Of a stretch of 64,000 nt of DNA, positions 1-10,499 are shown piece by piece (the first letter of the stretch is position 1; each line of letters opens with the position of its first letter). A program made the translations under genes and the position numbers. The notes beneath the pieces are model-generated. The model was not told the DNA's origin. It was given only the letters and a program-made list of their open reading frames with translations, and searched no databases. Source of the stretch: JAFGJQ01 sp052034525 (GTDB lineage Bacteria; Planctomycetota; Phycisphaerae; UBA1845). The stretch covers positions 1-64,000 of the forward strand of contig JBPOIK010000008.1 of NCBI GenBank assembly GCA_052034525.1. The letters run 5' to 3'.

Positions 1-1125
1 ATCTGGGTCGAGGTGTTCTGGGGGTTGTACTTCCTGGCGGGCTGGCGGCTGGCCTGGGCCGTATGGAAGCGAACGGTCGGACGACTCGGACAGCGGTGGT
101 GGCGCTGGGGCCGATGGGCTCGACACCGTGCGGGTGGATTGTCCCGGATCGGCGTCGCGCGCGTTCGGCGTCGCGCCGCCGCCACTCTGTTCATCCCCCC
201 GGCGCGTGCGCTGCTGAGCATGACCGTATTCGCACCGCTTTTTCTCGGTTCCCTGCTGATCCATCGCCTGAAGGTCGGCAACGCGGATCCCGCGGTCGTC
301 TTTCCTGACCGCTCGCTGGAAGCGGTCACGTTTACGACCGACGACGGGCTGCGGCTCTCCGGCTGGTTCCTGGCCGAGGAAGGCAGCGACGCGACGGTCG
401 TCATCTGCCACGGCGCCGGGGCCAACAAAGGCAACTTCGCGACGTTTCTCCATCTGTTCGCGGAAGAAGGATACAACGCGCTCATTTTCGACTTTCGCGG
501 ACACGGGGAGAGTGACGGACACACGCTGACCTTCGGCCTCTACGAATCGCGGGACGTCAAGGCGGCGGTGGACTGGCTCCGCAGCGAACGGCCGGCGGCG
601 GCGCGGCACATCTACGGCCTGGGCTCGTCCATGGGAGCGATGGCTCTGGTACGGGCGGCGGCGGATGACCCGCGGATCGCCGCGGTGATTCTGGACAGTT
701 GTTTCGCGTCCGCTCCGCTGCTGGCCGAGCAGCGTCTGGGAAACGGGATCGCCGGCCGCACGATCCGCACGCTGGTGCTCGCAGCGATGTCGCTTCACGC
801 CGGCCGGTCGTTCGAGACGCTGGATGCGCGCCCGGCCCTGGAGCGGGTAGCGCCGCGGCCGGTGCTGCTGATCCACGGCGACGCGGACCGCATGATTCCG
901 CCGGCAAATCTGAGCATCCTCTACGAGGCGGCCGGAACGCCCAAGATGAAGTGGCTCGGGCCCGGTCCGCACAGCAATGTGCTGACCGAGGATTTCCATG
1001 CCTACCAGCAGCGTGTCCTGGCGTTTCTGAAGGCGGTGCGCGCACGGCCGGAAAACGGCGCGATTCCACCCGCCCGGCCCGGCGATTCGCGGGGCGAACC
1101 GTACGGCCGCGGCGCCGGCCCGTGA
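1..1125 (+). CDS. alpha/beta hydrolase, membrane-anchored (5' end cut)
   Basis: Serine hydrolase of the alpha/beta fold. Numbering from the GTG at 13, the core begins near residue 105. The nucleophile elbow is G-S-S-M-G with Ser206, the acid is probably Asp292 (in HGDADRMIPP) and the base His320 (GPHS). HGAGANKGN before the elbow is the usual oxyanion strand. A basic N-terminal stretch precedes a hydrophobic segment around residues 65-85, so the hydrolase domain is probably held at the membrane facing outward. The frame is open to base 1, so the true start may lie outside the window. Substrate unknown; such BAAT/Peptidase_S9-like proteins are esterases or acyl hydrolases. The gene converges on rho, 4 bp away. 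Confidence 0.85.
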   Translation: MWVEVFWGLYFLAGWRLAWAVWKRTVGRLGQRWWRWGRWARHRAGGLSRIGVARVRRRAAATLFIPPARALLSMTVFAPLFLGSLLIHRLKVGNADPAVVFPDRSLEAVTFTTDDGLRLSGWFLAEEGSDATVVICHGAGANKGNFATFLHLFAEEGYNALIFDFRGHGESDGHTLTFGLYESRDVKAAVDWLRSERPAAARHIYGLGSSMGAMALVRAAADDPRIAAVILDSCFASAPLLAEQRLGNGIAGRTIRTLVLAAMSLHAGRSFETLDARPALERVAPRPVLLIHGDADRMIPPANLSILYEAAGTPKMKWLGPGPHSNVLTEDFHAYQQRVLAFLKAVRARPENGAIPPARPGDSRGEPYGRGAGP

Positions 1126-1129
1126 CGTC

Positions 1130-2608
<1,479 letters not shown>

Positions 2609-2730
2609 GACGAAAATCTCCTGCCCGGCTGACGGGTACGACAGACGAGTGCTTGTCGAGTCGAAACGGACTGACGTTAGTGACGGTTTACGGTTTCTAT
2701 TTCGCTTGGCATCCCCGGGGGACGCCCCTC

Positions 2731-3444
2731 TTACGGTGTGCCAGGTTCCTCATGAAGAATCCGGGAAATCAGGTGTTTGACCTGGTGACGGAGTTCATCG
2801 AGTCCGGAATTGCCGTCCAGAACATAATCGGCTCGGCGGCGCTTGCTGTCCAGTGGGGCCTGCGATTTTTCCCGACGGTCAAACTCCTGTTCACTCCATT
2901 GCCGCGCGGCCTGTACGCGGGCCCGCCGGACGTCCCGGTCTGCCTCAACGAACACAACCGCGTCACACGCATCGGCCAGCCCCGCCTCATACAACAGCGG
3001 GCTGTCCAGAACGATCAGCCGGACGGCGGGGTCCGACCGGGCAATGTCCATCTGCCGGCGGCGCCGAGCCGCGACGCGCGGGTGAATCAGCGCCTCCAGT
3101 CGCGCTCGCTCGGCCGCATCGCGAAAAACGATTTCCGCGATCTGCGCCCGGTCCACACTTCCATCCGGTCCGCAAATCGAGTCACCCCACCATTGCCGCA
3201 GCCGGCGGACCACGAACGGATCGTTCATCTCCGTCCGGGCGATCCGGTCCGAGTCGATGACACACGCCCCCAGGTCGCTCGCGATCCGCGCGACGGTGGA
3301 CTTGCCGGCACCGATTCCGCCGGCCAATCCGATGACGGGCTTTGACGCCTTCAGGGCCCGGATTCCTTTGTCGAACCGACCCGCGCCGCGCGGGTGTCGG
3401 ACACGCTGAACAGAATCCCAGCGCTTCGACGGCCCCCCGGACAT
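2731..3444 (-). CDS. coaE: dephospho-CoA kinase
   Basis: Last step of coenzyme A synthesis: ATP-dependent phosphorylation of the 3'-OH of dephospho-CoA. P-loop GLAGGIGAGKST is followed by CVIDSDRIAR, and RLIVLDSPLLYEAGL is the CoA-domain signature; the core of about 200 residues matches the family. The ATG at 3444 gives 237 residues, with about 35 extra before the P-loop; a start at 3537 is open but adds nothing recognisable. The leftward context VOC protein > coaE > rho suggests cotranscription. No gene for the upstream CoA steps is nearby. Confidence 0.93.
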   Translation of the reverse strand: MSGGPSKRWDSVQRVRHPRGAGRFDKGIRALKASKPVIGLAGGIGAGKSTVARIASDLGACVIDSDRIARTEMNDPFVVRRLRQWWGDSICGPDGSVDRAQIAEIVFRDAAERARLEALIHPRVAARRRRQMDIARSDPAVRLIVLDSPLLYEAGLADACDAVVFVEADRDVRRARVQAARQWSEQEFDRREKSQAPLDSKRRRADYVLDGNSGLDELRHQVKHLISRILHEEPGTP

Positions 3445-3790
3445 CCGACCGGAGAAGCCAGCCCCCGCCGACCATGCGCCCAGGTTCTCTTCCTGCGCGG
3501 TGCTTACCGTGGGTCTGGGCCGAAGCGTCACCAACAAGTCAGCGAACGTGCGCCTCAGATGGGCCCATCACCCTCCGCCCGTAGCATCCGTACCCGTTCA
3601 TTCCTTACGCCAAGCGGGCTGTACCATCGAGCGGATACGCGGGAAGGCTGCCGGAACGGCATCATCTCCCCGAGAGCCTCGGGGAGTCTGCAAGTATCAT
3701 ATCCTCCCGAAGCCGCCTTGTCACCCCCCTTTTTTTACCACATTTTCGCCCGGCCGCCTGCCGCCGCAAACGGCCGGCGGTACCACCCGA
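3445..3790. other. intergenic segment with a short perfect hairpin
   Basis: No credible gene. A perfect 9-bp inverted repeat, CTCCCCGAG / CTCGGGGAG with a 3-base loop, lies at 3666-3686 between the VOC gene and coaE. There is no T-run after it on the minus strand, so it is not a standard intrinsic terminator; it could be an RNA processing or stabilising stem. Confidence 0.4.
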
Positions 3791-4192
3791 TCAGAAAGCC
3801 CCCGGCCAATGCTGTTTGATCTCGATTCGATTGCCCCCCGGGTCCAGCATGGACAGGCGGCGGTCTGTGAAATTCAGCCCGCGCAGATGTTCGAACGCCA
3901 AACCGCGTTCCTCCAGAGCTTCCGCCGCCTGGGACAGGGAAGCCACCTCCACCAGCAGCCGGCAGGCCACCGGATCCAGCTTCGGCCGCGCCACCAGCCG
4001 ATAGCGGAGCTCCAGATTGCCCGATCGAAACCGCAGCCAGACCTCGTCGGACGCCGTCGCAAAGCCCCCCGCGTCCGCACCCAACGGGCTCAGACCAACG
4101 ACCTCCTGGTACAACCACACCAGGTCCGGCTCGCAGGCGGGCGAACCCTCCAGGACAACGTGATCGACGGCAACGATCTGACTCGTCCGCAT
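3791..4192 (-). CDS. VOC (glyoxalase/bleomycin-resistance fold) protein
   Basis: About 133 residues, one vicinal-oxygen-chelate module pair. The opening is VDHVVLEGS, a central strand reads LELRYRLVAR, and the closing FTDRRLSMLDPGGNRIEIKQ carries the metal-ligand glutamate at the usual place. His near the start and Glu near the end are typical ligands. Substrate cannot be told from sequence; members include lyases, dioxygenases and antibiotic-binding proteins. ATG at 4192 is preferred over an upstream TTG at 4213, but neither has a strong RBS. It sits 71 bp after mreC on the same strand. Confidence 0.75.
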   Translation of the reverse strand: MRTSQIVAVDHVVLEGSPACEPDLVWLYQEVVGLSPLGADAGGFATASDEVWLRFRSGNLELRYRLVARPKLDPVACRLLVEVASLSQAAEALEERGLAFEHLRGLNFTDRRLSMLDPGGNRIEIKQHWPGAF

Positions 4193-4263
4193 TCTTCGCG
4201 CCCGGTCCGGCAAGACGCGGCGCTGCCGGGATGCCGCGCACGCCGCGCCGCGTGAAACCTCAA

Positions 4264-5202
4264 TCAGGACGCACCGGCCCCTCCCGTATGCACGATATAC
4301 ACGCGGCGCAGTCGTTCCGGCTGCACCGCGGGCTCCACATCCAGGATGTACAGCGTGCCGTTTCCGGGATCACGTCGAATCGTGGTCACCCGGCCGACCA
4401 CCACCGGGGCCGGAAGGATGACCTCGGCACCGGACGTCACCACCACGTCGCCCGCCTGTATGTCGCCGGAAAGAATGTACTTCTGGGCAACGTCCCGAAT
4501 CTCCAGGCGACCCTTGCCCGCGCCCTGGAGCATGAACTCGCGCTCGAGAGGGCACGGCTTCCCGTCGCGCACGCGGCTGATGGTCACCACCATCCCGGTG
4601 TCTGGATCGGTCAGCAACTGGACGCGGGCGGTATGCGTGCCCGTGTTGACCACCGTGCCCACCAGGGCCTCGCTGGAAAGCACCCGCAACCCGTCCTGCA
4701 CGCCCTGCTGCGCCCCGACATCGACGCTGAAATGATCCGACAGAACGGCCAATCCGGTTTTCACCTTACGCCGGGAACCGGCATCGACGGCGACGGTGGA
4801 TCGCCAGCTCAACAGATCCTGGCTGATCACGTGCGCCGGAATCAGGTCGCCGCGCGTATCCAGGCCCAGCTCGCGGATGGCCAGCAGTTCCTCGTTCTGT
4901 CGCTCCAACACCTCCATTCGCGCGGTGAGGGAGTGCAGCAGGTTCTCCGCCGCGGCTTTCTGCCGCTCGAGCTCGCCGGCATCCACGAATTCCACCTTCG
5001 GGGCGGGCGGTCCCACGAAAGAGTCTTCCGCGGCGGCGAGGGCCTGGTTCGTCACGGCCTGGAACGGAGCGACAACCTGCACGAGGTTGGCCAGCCAGCC
5101 GGTGTACCGGGGCGGCGCGATCAGGGCCGCCAGCGACAAGACCAGCAGAGTCACAAACGCCAGACTCCGTCGGGAGATTCGTCTTGTACGTCGATCACGC
5201 AT
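4264..5202 (-). CDS. mreC: rod shape-determining protein MreC
   Basis: Periplasmic scaffold of the elongasome that links MreB to the peptidoglycan synthases. 312 residues from ATG 5202: a short basic cytoplasmic tail (RDRRTRRISRRS), one transmembrane helix (residues 15-32), a coiled coil around 60-95 (GELERQKAAAENLL...ERQNEELLAIRE), then the two beta-barrel lobes with GLDTRGDLIPAHVISQD and GAEVILPAPVVVGRV. Length and order fit MreC. It follows mreB by 74 bp. No mreD, rodA or pbp2 follows; a VOC protein comes next, which is unusual. Confidence 0.93.
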   Translation of the reverse strand: MRDRRTRRISRRSLAFVTLLVLSLAALIAPPRYTGWLANLVQVVAPFQAVTNQALAAAEDSFVGPPAPKVEFVDAGELERQKAAAENLLHSLTARMEVLERQNEELLAIRELGLDTRGDLIPAHVISQDLLSWRSTVAVDAGSRRKVKTGLAVLSDHFSVDVGAQQGVQDGLRVLSSEALVGTVVNTGTHTARVQLLTDPDTGMVVTISRVRDGKPCPLEREFMLQGAGKGRLEIRDVAQKYILSGDIQAGDVVVTSGAEVILPAPVVVGRVTTIRRDPGNGTLYILDVEPAVQPERLRRVYIVHTGGAGAS

Positions 5203-5276
5203 AACGGCATGCGCAGCGGAGGATCGGGCTTGTCGCCGCAAACCACCGGCAACACACGGCGGACCCCGATGGCGGA

Positions 5277-6329
5277 TTACATCTCGTCCGCGTCGGACTC
5301 CATCGTCCCTTTCCAGAGCGACAGATTTTCCAGGTAGATGGCCGTTCCGCGGGCCACGCAACTCAAGGGATCGTCCACGAGGCGAACGTCCAGCCCGGTG
5401 CCCTGGCTCATGACCTTGTCCAGTCCGCGGAGCAGAGCGCCTCCGCCGGCCAGCCAGATGCCGTTTTCCACGAGGTCGGCCGCCAGCTCCGGTTCGGCCC
5501 GCTCCAGGGTACGGGTCGCGCAGTCCAGAATGGCGCTGATCGGTTCACTGAGGGCCTCTCGAATCTCCTGACTGCTGATCACCGTCTTGCGGGGCAGGCC
5601 GCTGATCAGATCGCGACCGCGCACCTCGCGCGAAAGCTCGTCGTCCAGCTCGGAGATCGACCCGATCTCGATCTTGATCTGCTCGGCCGTCTGTTGCCCG
5701 ACCATGAGGTTGTAGTTGCGACGGAGGTAGTTGATGATCGCCTCATCCATGTCGTCACCGGCCACGCGGATGGATTCGCACACCGCGATGTCCCCCAGCG
5801 ACACGATCACCACTTCGGTGGTACCGCCTCCGATGTCCACCACCATGGAGCCCGTGGCCTCGGCCACGGGCAGCCCGGCTCCGATGCCGGCGGCCATGGG
5901 TTCTTCCACCAGATAGACACGTCGGGCGCCGGCCCGTTCGGCGGAGTTGTAGACGGCCCGTTTCTCCACCGCGGTGATGCCCGAGGGAACCGCAATGACC
6001 ACCCGCGGCTTGAAGAAGTTGCTCCGGCCGTGAACCTTGCGGATAAAATACCCCAGCATTGCCTCGGTGATGTCGAAATCGGCGATCACGCCGTCCTTCA
6101 GGGGGCGGATAGCGCTGATGGAGCCGGGCGTCTTGCCGAGCATCTCCTTGGCAACCAGGCCGACCGCGTTTCCGTCGTTGAGAACCTTATTGGTGCCGCG
6201 TTTGACAGCCACCACGGATGGCTCGTTCAGGACGATACCCTCGCCCTTCACACAAACCAGCGTGTTGCAGGTGCCCAGGTCGATTCCCATATCGACGCTG
6301 AACATGCCGAACAAGGAATCAAAAATCAC
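5277..6329 (-). CDS. mreB: rod shape-determining actin homologue MreB
   Basis: Bacterial actin that forms membrane-attached filaments guiding lateral wall synthesis. 350 residues. Phosphate-1 loop is MGIDLGTCNTLV, phosphate-2 loop VVDIGGGTTEVVIVS, and the adenosine motif WLAGGGALLRGLDKV. The N-terminus MIFDSLFGMF is amphipathic, as in MreB proteins that bind membrane directly. GTG start at 6329 has GGAG seven bases upstream. It is preceded by a 47-aa membrane protein and a coiled-coil membrane protein on the same strand, which may be elongasome partners. Confidence 0.97.
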   Translation of the reverse strand: MIFDSLFGMFSVDMGIDLGTCNTLVCVKGEGIVLNEPSVVAVKRGTNKVLNDGNAVGLVAKEMLGKTPGSISAIRPLKDGVIADFDITEAMLGYFIRKVHGRSNFFKPRVVIAVPSGITAVEKRAVYNSAERAGARRVYLVEEPMAAGIGAGLPVAEATGSMVVDIGGGTTEVVIVSLGDIAVCESIRVAGDDMDEAIINYLRRNYNLMVGQQTAEQIKIEIGSISELDDELSREVRGRDLISGLPRKTVISSQEIREALSEPISAILDCATRTLERAEPELAADLVENGIWLAGGGALLRGLDKVMSQGTGLDVRLVDDPLSCVARGTAIYLENLSLWKGTMESDADEM

Positions 6330-6485
6330 GACAGGCTCCCATCCGTTCCCATACCACTGGCCGGCATCCCGGCAGAGGCACTAACGATGTCGACGCGTCG
6401 TACGGATGAACTTTAGGGGATATGGCTGCATCCATGCCAATGGGTACGCTCATGCCCGCTCCGCCGGCCGAGCAAGGGCGCCGTT

Positions 6486-6629
6486 TCAAAACGGCAGCCA
6501 ACTGTCAAACAACGCGCCGCTGCGAACGGCCAGAACCACCGTTCCCAGCATCATGAACGCAGCCGCGACGATGACCAGCAGCGAATAAACGTCGTTCGCC
6601 GGACTGGAGGGGGGTCCCGATTCCGCCAT
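6486..6629 (-). CDS. 47-residue single-pass membrane microprotein
   Basis: ATG at 6629, TGA at 6486. A polar N-terminus (MAESGPPSSPANDVYS) is followed by one clear hydrophobic helix at residues 17-35 (LLVIVAAAFMMLGTVVLAV) and a short tail ending SWLPF. A GGGAG lies about 11 bases upstream, acceptable but not ideal. It sits between the coiled-coil membrane protein (57 bp away) and mreB (156 bp away) on the same strand, so it is probably expressed with the shape genes. No homologue recognised. Given the absence of mreD here, a small membrane adaptor for MreB/MreC is a reasonable guess, no more. Confidence 0.6.
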   Translation of the reverse strand: MAESGPPSSPANDVYSLLVIVAAAFMMLGTVVLAVRSGALFDSWLPF

Positions 6630-6685
6630 GAAAGCCTGCTCCCGGTACGCGACAGACCGCCGATGCGCCCGTTCGGCCCGTACGC

Positions 6686-7573
6686 TTAATCCACGACTCC
6701 CATCCGTGACTCGTCCATCACCAGATCGCCCGTGCGGGGCGCGCCCCGCGTAAGGGTGATCCGTCCGGCAGACTTGTCCGGCTCCACGTCCGTTACCTCC
6801 AGGTCGCCGATAAAATCACCGCCCCGGTAAATCACAAACACCATTCCCGCTTCCACGCCGTCCGACGAGCCGACGCTGATGGACGCGCGCCGCCCCTCAA
6901 CGTCCAGCACTCGCCCGCGAATCGGCGTGCCCGTGGTCTGCGTCAGCGGAAGAACCCGACCCTTGCTGAGCCCGGCGGGAACCTCCGCCAGCATCGTCGG
7001 CGGCTCCTTGGCGGCCTGGGCCAGCCGTTTGTTCTCGTTCCGCAGGATGTAGACCTGCTGCTCGAGCTGACGCTTCTCCTGTTCCATCGCGATGATCTGG
7101 GTCGCCTGCTCGCTGACGCGGTAATCCAGATCCTGATTACGCTTCTCCAGTTCGAGCTTCCGCTGCTCCAGCTTGCGGGCACGATCGCTCTCGTTCTCCC
7201 AGCCCTTCTGGGCGGTCTGAAGCTCGCTGCTCAGCAGGTTCGCCAAGGCTTCGGCTCTGCTCTTCTCCCCCTCCATCCTATTCAACTCCCCGACCCGGTG
7301 CCCTAGATCCTGGGCCTTCTGCAGATTGTCCGACTCCAGGTCGTCAATCTTGCGATCCAGCGCCGCCCGCACGTCCAGCCACGTGGCCTTTTCCGCCGCG
7401 TGGGATGCCGCCAAGTTGCGCATCCCGGATTCCACCACCTGGGCATCGGCACGATAGTCGTCCGCCAGCTTCTTCCAGTCGTTGGTCTGTACCACGAAGG
7501 AAATCCCCATCATGCTGAAGGCTATACTGAAAACAGCAAGCAGAACGATGAAAACTTTGGTGAGCGTGCTCAA
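6686..7573 (-). CDS. membrane-anchored coiled-coil protein with C-terminal beta domain
   Basis: 295 residues. An N-terminal membrane helix (residues 4-28, VFIVLLAVFSIAFSMMGISFVV) is followed by a long charged coiled coil (about 30-195) rich in Glu, Gln, Arg and Leu, and a compact C-terminal domain from about 215: GRVLDVEGRRASISVGSSDG, then VEAGMVFVIYRGGDFIGDLEV. That C-terminal pattern resembles the SH3-like C-terminal domain of the flagellar protein FlgT and related planctomycete proteins; function is unknown. TTG start at 7573 is supported by AAGGAG eight bases upstream. A sigma70-like promoter lies at 7758-7786. Genes downstream are the microprotein, mreB and mreC. Confidence 0.72.
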   Translation of the reverse strand: MSTLTKVFIVLLAVFSIAFSMMGISFVVQTNDWKKLADDYRADAQVVESGMRNLAASHAAEKATWLDVRAALDRKIDDLESDNLQKAQDLGHRVGELNRMEGEKSRAEALANLLSSELQTAQKGWENESDRARKLEQRKLELEKRNQDLDYRVSEQATQIIAMEQEKRQLEQQVYILRNENKRLAQAAKEPPTMLAEVPAGLSKGRVLPLTQTTGTPIRGRVLDVEGRRASISVGSSDGVEAGMVFVIYRGGDFIGDLEVTDVEPDKSAGRITLTRGAPRTGDLVMDESRMGVVD

Positions 7574-7757
7574 CGGCAGTCTCCTTATGCGTGCATGCAG
7601 CCGTGCGTAGGCAAGGTCAATCGGCGGGCTTCCTGCGGGCCGATGTCATCCCGGGCTGTGGAGGCGATGGGGTCGCTCCGTACGCGCCACGTCCGCCCAG
7701 CTCGACCGCGACGGAAAAACCCGCCCGGCCGACTCACCCGCGCCGAAACCTGTCAAC

Positions 7758-7786
7758 CGTATAGCCCACGGAAGCGATTCTTGCAA
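7758..7786 (-). promoter_or_regulatory. sigma70-like promoter before the coiled-coil/mreBC run
   Basis: Read on the minus strand: -35 TTGCAA (7781-7786), 17-base spacer, -10 TATACG (7758-7763). Four of six matches in each hexamer with ideal spacing; predicted start near 7750, leaving a leader of about 175 bases before the TTG start at 7573. Confidence 0.5.
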
Positions 7787-7846
7787 CCCCCCTTTTCAGC
7801 CCTGCGGCGACTTTCGGGCTCGCGGACCTCCGCGGATGCCCTCATC

Positions 7847-8200
7847 TCACGCAAACCCCATGGCCGGCCGGTCAAACCGCAGGGCCACCCCAACCGAGTC
7901 GCCGCCTGACCCCACGTCCACACGGGTGCGAACGACGGTGGCGTACGGGCCCGGACTCAGCAACCGCGGGTTGGGTTCGTTCGCCGCGTCCACCCCCAGC
8001 AGCACCTCAAACCGTTGCCCGACGGCCAGACCAAAACCGATCGGGGCCGAAACGTAGACCCCGGCTTCCGATGCGTCATGGAGCCGGCAGCGCAGTACCT
8101 CACAGCCACGCAGGGAAATCAGACAAATCTCCGTGTCCCGCGCCTGCCGCTCGCTGTTGCGACGTTCCTCCAGATTCACCAAAGAGTCAAACCCGGCCAC
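7847..8200 (-). CDS. PilZ-domain protein
   Basis: 117 residues, essentially one PilZ domain, the receptor for cyclic di-GMP. The N-terminal arginine motif is EERRNSERQ and the second conserved motif is D-A-S-E-A-G (pattern [DN]xSxxG), followed by VYVSAPIGF and a C-terminal strand DSVGVALRF. Both ligand-binding motifs are present, so binding is plausible. The GTG at 8200 has a strong GGAGGT five bases upstream and is chosen over the longer frame from 8239. A good promoter lies at 8412-8439. Target unknown; it is encoded just upstream of the coiled-coil and mreBC genes. Confidence 0.78.
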   Translation of the reverse strand: MAGFDSLVNLEERRNSERQARDTEICLISLRGCEVLRCRLHDASEAGVYVSAPIGFGLAVGQRFEVLLGVDAANEPNPRLLSPGPYATVVRTRVDVGSGGDSVGVALRFDRPAMGFA

Positions 8201-8411
8201 GGAACACCTCCGTCTCGCATGGAACAAGGCCAACAACAACCACCAATCGCTCAGCCCATTATCGAGTGTGGCACAGAACCCCCTGGCGCCGCGCCTGCCC
8301 GGCTTCCGTGAAAGGCCGCAAGCGCCACCGCGAAGACCACACGACTCGATCAGAACCGCACCGCACGGGCACTCCAGATGCGTCGTTACTCATTCATTCT
8401 CATAAGGTTGC

Positions 8412-8439
8412 ATTCTACCGTGTCCCGGCTGAACGTCAA
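8412..8439 (-). promoter_or_regulatory. strong sigma70-like promoter before the PilZ gene
   Basis: Minus strand: -35 TTGACG (8434-8439), 16-base spacer, -10 TAGAAT (8412-8417); five of six matches in each hexamer. Transcription would start near 8405, giving a leader of about 205 bases before the GTG at 8200. Confidence 0.6.
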
Positions 8440-8469
8440 AGGAATTCTGCCATTCCTCAAGCGCCGCGG

Positions 8470-9798
8470 TCAAGAGAATCCCCACAGCCGATCGACTCCA
8501 TCCGGATGCCGATAAGCACACACGCCACCCACAAAAGTCAACATACATCGCCCGACGAGGTGCCAGCCCAGATAAGGCGAGTTGTTACTTATTGAATGAT
8601 TGGTGGTTACGTCGAATACCCAATGGTGATCCGGGTCAATCAGCGACACATCGGCCAGACTGCCAGGCGCTAAGCTGCCTTGTGTCGGCCGACCCAGTAT
8701 CCGTGCCGGCGCACAGCTCATTCGCTCAATCAACTCACTCAAGCCAGACTGTTCGGATTCAACCATTACTCTATGGGCCAGCGACCATGCCGATTCCAGC
8801 CCGATGACTCCAAATGGAGCCTCGTTCAGCGGTCGGGCCTTGGCGTCGGCGGGGTGGGGAGCGTGGTCCGTCGCGATGCAGTCGATGGTTCCGTCCAACA
8901 GGCCGCGTTGGCATGCCGCCACGTCTGCGGCCGTGCGCAGTGGCGGTTTCATTATCGCGTTGGACCCCAGCCGGAATACGGCCTCCTGCGTCAGGGTCAG
9001 GTGATGGAGGGTCACTTCGGCGGTCACGGGCAGGCCGGCGGCCTTGGCGGCGCGAACCTGTTCCACCGCGCCGGCTGTCGAGATATGCGATACGTGATAC
9101 CGGGCGGGATACCGGCGCAGCAGGTCTAGATCCCGGGCGAGCATCCGCTCTTCGGCGATCGGATCGATTCCCGGCAGGTTCAGCGCGTCGGCCACCGGGC
9201 CGGCGTTTACGCAGCCGTCGCCAACCAGTTCCGCCACCTCGCAGTGCTGCATGAGCAGCGCCCCACAGCCGGCAGCCTGCTCGAAAACCGCCCGGGCCAC
9301 GGCGTCGTCATCCAGACCGGCGCCGTCGTCGCTGAAGGCCACGGCACCGGCGGCCATGAGGGCCTTCATATCCACGGGCACCTTGCCTTGCCTTCCGGCC
9401 GTCATGGCGGCCACCGGATGAACCCGGCAGAAGCTCGCGCGGGCGGCCTTGTCCAGCACGAACCGGATCGTGTCCGCATCGGCGAGGGGAGGCCGGGTGT
9501 TGGGCATGCACGCCACGGCGGTGAAGCCGCCCGCCGCGGCGGCTCGGGTGCCGCTTTCGATGGTCTCCGCCGTCTCGCCCCCCGGTTCGCGCAGATGAAC
9601 ATGAAGGTCGATGAGCCCCGGACAGACGATCAGCCCCGTGGCGTCCACGCCGGCCTCTGCCTCGCCGCGGGCGGGCCCGACGCTCTCGACGCGCCCGCGG
9701 CGGAGGGTCACGTCGGTCACCCGGTCGATGCCTTGCGACGGATCCACGACGCGGCCACCGCGGATCACAACGGTTTGCGGAGCGGATGTCTGACCCAT
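8470..9798 (-). CDS. pyrC: dihydroorotase
   Basis: Third step of pyrimidine synthesis, cyclising N-carbamoyl-aspartate to dihydroorotate. 442 residues, class I type. Metal site HxH is in DLHVHLREPGGE; AFSDDGAG, LLMQHCE, RYHVSHIST and CIATDHAPH carry the remaining ligands and the catalytic Asp, so it looks active rather than a degenerate PyrC'. ATG at 9798 has GGAGG four bases upstream, which decides the start over a longer frame from 9948. It stands without pyrB, divergent from tdk (134 bp between). Confidence 0.95.
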   Translation of the reverse strand: MGQTSAPQTVVIRGGRVVDPSQGIDRVTDVTLRRGRVESVGPARGEAEAGVDATGLIVCPGLIDLHVHLREPGGETAETIESGTRAAAAGGFTAVACMPNTRPPLADADTIRFVLDKAARASFCRVHPVAAMTAGRQGKVPVDMKALMAAGAVAFSDDGAGLDDDAVARAVFEQAAGCGALLMQHCEVAELVGDGCVNAGPVADALNLPGIDPIAEERMLARDLDLLRRYPARYHVSHISTAGAVEQVRAAKAAGLPVTAEVTLHHLTLTQEAVFRLGSNAIMKPPLRTAADVAACQRGLLDGTIDCIATDHAPHPADAKARPLNEAPFGVIGLESAWSLAHRVMVESEQSGLSELIERMSCAPARILGRPTQGSLAPGSLADVSLIDPDHHWVFDVTTNHSISNNSPYLGWHLVGRCMLTFVGGVCAYRHPDGVDRLWGFS

Positions 9799-9932
9799 AG
9801 CGCCTCCACCGTACGGGGAATCGGTTGGTTTGCAATCCTGGATCGGCCCCGGAAAATGGCGGCCGCCGGCGTTTCGGGCCTGTTTCCGATTCGCCAGGCA
9901 CCCGTCAGCCCGCGAGGGCACAGGAGCGGCGA

Positions 9933-10499
9933 ATGACCTTCCGTCCACCGCGCGGAACCATCGAAGTGATCTGCGGCTGCATGTTCGCGGGCAAGACGGT
10001 CGAGTTGCTCCGACGGCTTCGCGAGCGGCCGGACGGACAGGTCCAAGCGTTCAAACACTGCCGGGACGAGCGCTACTCACAGACGGAAATCGTCTGCCAC
10101 AACGGCGACCGCTTTCCTGCGCGGCGGGTGGCGGCGGCGCCGGAGATTCTTTCGCACGTGCAGGGCCACGAAACGCTCATCGGGATCGACGAAGGGCATT
10201 TCTATGACGCCTCCCTGCCGGACGTGTGCCGGCAACTGTCGGCCCGCGGTGCCGAGGTGGTGGTCACCACGCTGGACCCGGACAGTTGGGGCCGGCCGTT
10301 CGCCCATATCGAGCAACTCAAGGCGGCGGCGAACCGCGTGACGAAGCTATGGGCGGTCTGCGCCGTATGCGGCCAACCGGCCGACTGCAACCAGCGCACA
10401 ACGCCCATTCAAGACGGCAACATCGTGGGGGGACCGGAGGCCTTCGAACCCCGCTGCCGCGCCCACTGGCGCCCCCCGCCCGAGCCGCACATCGCTTAG
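9933..10499 (+). CDS. tdk: thymidine kinase, type II
   Basis: Salvage enzyme phosphorylating thymidine to dTMP. 188 residues. The P-loop reads CGCMFAGKT where most type II enzymes have GPMFSGKS/T; the essential GKT is kept. IGIDEGHFYD is the Walker B/catalytic Glu segment. Structural zinc ligands are CAVCG and a later RCRAH, so the last ligand may be His. The ATG at 9933 follows a GAGCGGCGA stretch and begins at the usual distance before the P-loop. Good confidence; the unusual Cys residues in the P-loop are worth noting. Confidence 0.93.
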   Translation: MTFRPPRGTIEVICGCMFAGKTVELLRRLRERPDGQVQAFKHCRDERYSQTEIVCHNGDRFPARRVAAAPEILSHVQGHETLIGIDEGHFYDASLPDVCRQLSARGAEVVVTTLDPDSWGRPFAHIEQLKAAANRVTKLWAVCAVCGQPADCNQRTTPIQDGNIVGGPEAFEPRCRAHWRPPPEPHIA

